From Prunella strophiata (taxonomy: Eukaryota > Chordata > Aves > Passeriformes > Prunellidae): a stretch of DNA of 64,000 nt. Below are positions 48,601 through 54,600 of this stretch, one piece after another. The translations under genes were made by a program, and so were the position numbers. Under the pieces are notes generated by a model. That model made no database searches, was not told where the DNA came from, and saw nothing but the letters and a program-made list of their open reading frames with translations. Numbering within the stretch: position 1 is the first letter of the stretch; each line of letters begins with the position of its first letter. The stretch lies in NCBI GenBank assembly GCA_036583965.1, contig JAZBQD010000013.1, positions 10,724,763 through 10,788,762 on the forward strand, in the 5' to 3' direction.

Positions 48601-51600
48601 GTTCCACACCTCCCACGTTGTGGTAATTCTTATTTGCAGTGACCAGTTTAATGTTTGGTTTTAGTCTGCTCTGGAATGTTGGATTGTCCCTCAGTCTGAT
48701 AAAATGTGTGTGCACAGATCTGACCTGGTGAGCTCTTGAAAAACAATGGACTAATACAGAGATGCTGAGGAGGGTTATCAGAGGAAAAGGAAAGAAAAGT
48801 TCCTGAGCACTTGCTGCTCTCGTGGTTTTGGGCTGTTGAGCTCCTTGTGGGTTATTGCAGTTCATTCAGCACTGCTTTGAAATGCCAGGAGATTTGTCCT
48901 GGGTGTCTGGGGCATCCCTTTGTAAACTGCTGCTCAGGGAAAGGTCCCAGTCACAAATCTGAGTGTCTGCAGTGTGTGCATGGGAAGCTGATTGGCCCCT
49001 GTGCCTTGAGGGACATGGGGGCTTTCCAAAAGCAGTTACATAAATCCTTAGAGAACAGCACAGCTCCCCAGGACACCTCTGCTGTTCCAGGAAAAACAAA
49101 CCAGCCCCTGCTAAATTTCCTGGATTTATAATGGTCACAACAAAGAACAGTCAGTGACTTTTGGGTGTTTGTGTACATCCTTGGGCACTCAGTATTATCA
49201 CTGTTCCCTTCCTCACTCCCTGACACTCTGTTCTCTGGGAGGGGGTTGTTGGATCTCCTGCTGTTCCAAAGGCCAGCAGGCACAGGGGGTGTTTCCCAAG
49301 CCAGTGCTTCCCCAGGGAATGTCAGGGTTGGATCAGCTGAGCCTCCAGCTTTAAGCAGCCTCATGAGCTGCATCACCAGCCTGAACAGTTACTGAACATG
49401 TTTGAAAATGTGATTTCAGTAGTGTAACTCCTGGAAGTCACTTGAGGAGAGGAAGGAGGGAGTGGGGACCAAGTCATTCAATACTTTCCAGCAGTTCTGT
49501 TTCACAGAGAACATTTTCCAAGACAAACTCTTTGTGAGTTCTACAGAAGAAGGTGTGTGATTCTGATCTTCCTTCTCCTGTTTTACTCTGGTGAGCTGCC
49601 TGAAATAATTCAGGCAGTAATTAAATCAGTGAAGTGAATTTTACCATGACTTTACCTTCAGTCAGTTACACTGAGATGCCCCAGTTTGTGACTGGCTTAA
49701 TGACATTGCTCAGCAGTGTTGAATAAACTGCAATAGAAGAGGAAAATGAGCAACAGGAACAGGGGAAAATAAGGAATAGGAACAGGAACAAACTGCAGGC
49801 ACTGGGGCTCAGAAAATGTCAACATGTGGCATCAGTGCTAATGAAAAAGGTTTGGCTGAATAAAGAGCTAATTAAGTAAAAATAATGAAAAAAGTCTGAA
49901 TTCCCAAATTCCATAGAATTTGGAGATGGGAAGATGATAATTTCCTCCTTTGCCTTAAGAATTTGAGCTGCTGAACAAGAGCCATCTTTGTGTTTCAATT
50001 AGGTCAAATCTCTGGGGGTGCTTTTCTCACCTTCCTTCCACCCCCAGGAATTCTCTCCCTCTGTTTTGGCATCCCCTTGTATGAAATGATCCAGCTGGGA
50101 GTGCCAGGAGTTTGGTGTTGGTGGATCAGGGGGTTCTGTGTGGGTCAGTGTGGGTTGCTGTCTGACTGTCTTTGAGCTTCTCTGTTTCTCAATACTCATT
50201 TCATTCCTCTCTCTTCCCTTTCCTGCCCTTGCTTCCCTTGCTATATCTGTGTGTCTTTAATGGTAAGACTCAAGAAAGTCTATCCACGTTACAATAAATA
50301 ATTTATTTTTTTTTTTTAGTAAAGTTGTTGTACATATTTTGGCTGCCTTTGTCCCTTGGTGTCTTGCTTTTGTTTTGTAAAACACTCAGCTCTATATATA
50401 TATATATAAAATAAAACAAAAAAAGTCTATATATTTTTACCAAAACAGAAAAGGCCCTTGGTGCAAATATTGTTCTTCCTTAAAGTATTTTGCATTTGTA
50501 CTCCATGTTTCTAACGTGGTTCTTGTTATCTTGCATTTTTAAAGCTTACCCAGTAGCACTTTAAGGTATTTGCTTCATTCTTAGAATTTCTTATTTTTGT
50601 AGTAAGGGAAGAATCTGGGTGATTTTTTTTTTCTGATGTTAAACCAAAACAAACCCCATTCTCCCACAACTTCCACACACAGAACATGGTTTAAGCTTCT
50701 CAAGACAGTGAAGTTTTAAAATGGCATTTAAATGAGAAAGTAATTTTTATTTCACCCCGCTGGTAAGCAGATGTTTTGAACTTGAATTGGCAGGAAAAGA
50801 GTTTAAGTTCACTAAATCAATTTTTTTTTCCAAATAAAATGTTTCCACAAGATTTTCCTTGCCAGCTCTCCCAGTGCAGTTATTTCCCATTCCCTGTGTG
50901 TGACTCCCACTGCACATGATGCTCCCAGCATCACCCACTTCCAGCAGCAGCCAGGCCTGCCTGGAAGTGACCTGTGATCCACACTTAGGGATCAGCACCT
51001 TCCTTGGCTGTAGCTTCTCCAGTTCCAGCATTTTTGGGTCCCCCACTGGAGCAGCTCCTGGAGAGACTGTCCAGGGAAAGAAAACCCAAAGCTCCAGCAC
51101 AGGGACTTCTTCCCCTCTTCTTTTCTCTCCTCTTTTCTTCTCTCCTTTCTCTCCCCTTGTGTTTTAGCATTCGAGGCTCCTGTATTGAGTCTGTAAATAT
51201 TTTATTTCTATCCTTACAACCTGTTTGCCTTTTTCAACCACCTTGTGCTGGTTGAAGCCAAGCCCGACAAATGGCAAATTCACCATATTTGTGCCAAAAG
51301 CATCTGTTTGGTCCTGATCTCTCCATGAAGATCTGACCAAGTGGAAACATTGGCTGAATCACAAGCTCTTGAGCATGGGCTGAGTCACTGGGGTTTCCAT
51401 CTGCCCTTCCCCAGCTGCGTGCACAGCGCGGGGACGCTCGGGAGAGCCCTCGGGTGCAGCAGAGCTTGTGAGCAGCAGCTTCCAGATGTGATTCCCAGAT
51501 GTCCTCAGGGTTTACTTCCAGCAGATCCTGGATTTGCAGCTCTGCTCTGGTGCCACCCATGCACTGGGGGCACATCCTTTCCCACACCCCCATGTGCCTT

Positions 51601-54600
51601 TGATCAGTGGGACAAAGCACTGAACCCCACGGGGGAGGCAGAACGTAGGGAGCCCTGCAGGAGGACACGGAGGTGGCTCTGGAGCTTTGAGGGCTTTGCT
51701 GGCTCAGGGTTGGCCAGGGGGACTTTCCATGCCAGTGCCCTTTTGGGTTTTATTAACAAGACTTTAACTTGTGTTTGAAGGCAAGATCACACAGTCTGCA
51801 AGTTGTTGTGTTTCCACTTTGTTGATTCTCTCATTGTAAAATTATACCAAAACCAAATCAAACTTTGGTTCTTGTTTGGTAGCTGCCTCAGCTTTTCTAA
51901 ACCCCAGATTCTCCACTTGCTGCTTCCATTCCTGAGTACAATCTGAACAATGAAAGAATTGCATTGATTGTGCTCTCATTGTTGAGTTTATCTCGAGTGG
52001 GTGAGATTTCCTGTGTTTCATGGTCTGGGTATCGTGGCTCTCACTAACTGTAGATACCACAGAGATGGAAACTTTGCCATTTTTGCTCTGGAGCTGTCCC
52101 CTGGGCATCCTCCCACGTGGGTGGGCTCTGCTCCTGATCCCTCAGCAGTGCTGGGGAGTGCAGTGCAGTTCAGAGTCCCTGCAGGAGCTCAGAGCTGATG
52201 GCAGCACTGCTGCCTGCACTGAAGAGCCAGTTCCTCTGGGAGAAAAGTAAATGGTTTGAAGTCACTTTTTTTTCTTTTTTAACCTAAAATCTTTCAGCTT
52301 GTAAGGAAATTTGTAGCAATGCTCCTCCCATCAGAGGACAGTTACTCACTGTGTGTGTTGTGTGACCTGGCAGGAAGATCAGCTTGCACCAGTGTGAGGG
52401 TGTCACAGCAGTGGTGCCTTAAGGCAGGAGCTGTAGGCAGAAGTTGCAGCTCTGTTAGATCCATGGAAAATATTGGGAAAACTGGATATATGTACCCAGG
52501 AGAAAGTTGTGCTTGCTTTAGAGGATTTCTTTTTAGCCCTTCTCCCATGAAGTAAAACAAATCCCATGTGGTTTCTCCATGTGCAGGAAATGATGATGTC
52601 ACTGAAATTAGTGAGGACCAGCTGATATTTCCAGCCTCATCCATGCTTTGCATGACAACTTGTACAATGAGCTTTGCATGCCTGTTTTGTTGCTTGTTAG
52701 TAATTTTCAAGAAGTAACAAAACTCTCAAGTTAGGCTTTGTGGAACATTGTGCAACATGTTTGTTTATCCTGTATCTCCCCAGTCTGTTAACTTGCTCCT
52801 TTAAATTCAAATGGATACGGTGCTATGCAGATTCTGGCATGTACTACCTAGGTAAAGTTTTTGCTTTGTTTCCACAGTTGTAACACCTGAAATGTTTGTA
52901 CATATATAAAACCTTAGTCAAGTAGTAAATTGTAATTTGGTTTTTAAGAACCACTTCTTACAGTAGTTTAATACCTGAAATTAAATGAAACTACTTTAGG
53001 CCACTACAGTTACACATTCATTAGATGACTTCTGGTTTTACTTGATTTTCTTTTAGAGAATCAACTTTACAAAAAGAAATTGATGAAGAGAGAGCATCTT
53101 TACAGAAATCCATCAATGTTACTAGTGCCTTGATCACACAAAAAGATGAGGAACTGGAAAAACTCAGACATGAGGTAAATGAGGAATGGATGATTCCTAA
53201 TTTCAGTTAAGTTGCAGCCAGAGGCTTTGTGGGCTGGCTCCTGAAGAGCTGGATAATCATTTCTTTCATGTGGCATAGTTAAACCTTAGCATCTTTAGAT
53301 GCCTGTGCTGAGCCAGGTGACTCCTGGCACGTGGTTTTGGTGGCATGTTCAGCCCTTGCTTCAGGGGCCCTGGCCTTGGTGCTGGAAGCTCCAAGTGTTG
53401 TCAAACAACTCTTCCAGATCACGGTGCTGCGCGGAGAAAACGCTTCTGCAAAAACCCTGCAGTCAGTGGTGAAGTCACTGGAGTCTGACAAACTGAAACT
53501 TGAGGAAAAGGTGAAGAACTTGGAGCAAAAACTCAAGGAAAACAACGAGCAGCCTTTAACTGTGATGAGCCCCTCAGGTAAAGTGAGAGCCACTCCAGTG
53601 TCCCTGCCCTCAGAGCCTGTGACATCATTTCTGACTGAGCCATGGCACAGGTCACATTGTACCTTGTTTGGTTTTTCCTTTAAAGGTGATGCTGCTACTC
53701 TGCTCCAGGAGGAAATTGCAAGAGAGAAGCAGGTACTGGATGTGCACATGGGCATGCTAAACCAGCAGTGGGGCTGTAGAGAGGGGACTATTCCAAAGGC
53801 AGTCCTTACTGGGTCTTGTCAGTCAGGATTTTAATGGGCAGATTTATCTTGTAGCCCCTCAGCTTCTGAAAGCAAATGTCAGTGACAGTAAATACAAAAT
53901 CAAGTGATGAGTGATACTGGAGAAACAAGGGAATGTGAGGCAACAAGCAGGAAATGAGGGTGGCACGTTGTGCCCTGCAGCCTGTCTGAGGTACAGCCCA
54001 GCAGAGCACTCACTGCTCCTTGGCCTTCCCAAAGGTTTCTTGGATGTGCATGAGGAAAAGCTGTGACCCACCTGAAGCTGGTGCTTGCCAGTCTTGGAGA
54101 GCTCCTGGGTACCTCTAAGCTCTGCAGTTCTTCCTGACTGCAGAAACTCAGAGCAAGGGCTGGCAGCAGTGGAGAAGGAAAGTGCTCAGCTGGCACAGGG
54201 AGATGTGATTTGGAGTAGGACAGTCACAGTGACCTCAGGGGCCTGTGCCAACAAATGCCTAGAAAATATGGTTAGAATAGAATCATCTTCTGCTCATGAA
54301 AAAGCCTTTGTCAGATCAGGAATGTCAGGCACAGTGATTAAAGATGTCCTTCCCAGTTGTGCAGCCACCAGAAGTGTCATGAATATACACTGACCACCAA
54401 GTGTCATGAATATACACTAACCACCAATCTTTTTCTGGTTTTCTGCTACCCTGGATTCACCTGCTGATGGAAACCCTTCCTTCCACCAGGGCGAGGTTGG
54501 TTGCACTTCTTTCCTCCCCTGTCAATTTCCCAAGTGTTCCTTGGTTACATTCAGCAGTGCTGAGCCCCGGGGCTGGGGAGGGGAGGTGCCACCCCCTGCC

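Noticed and set aside
52585..52625. C-box/D-box-like motifs suggesting a small nucleolar RNA (TGATGAT ... CTGA)
   Set aside because: Spacing of about 33 bases is too short for a C/D snoRNA and no terminal stem is visible.
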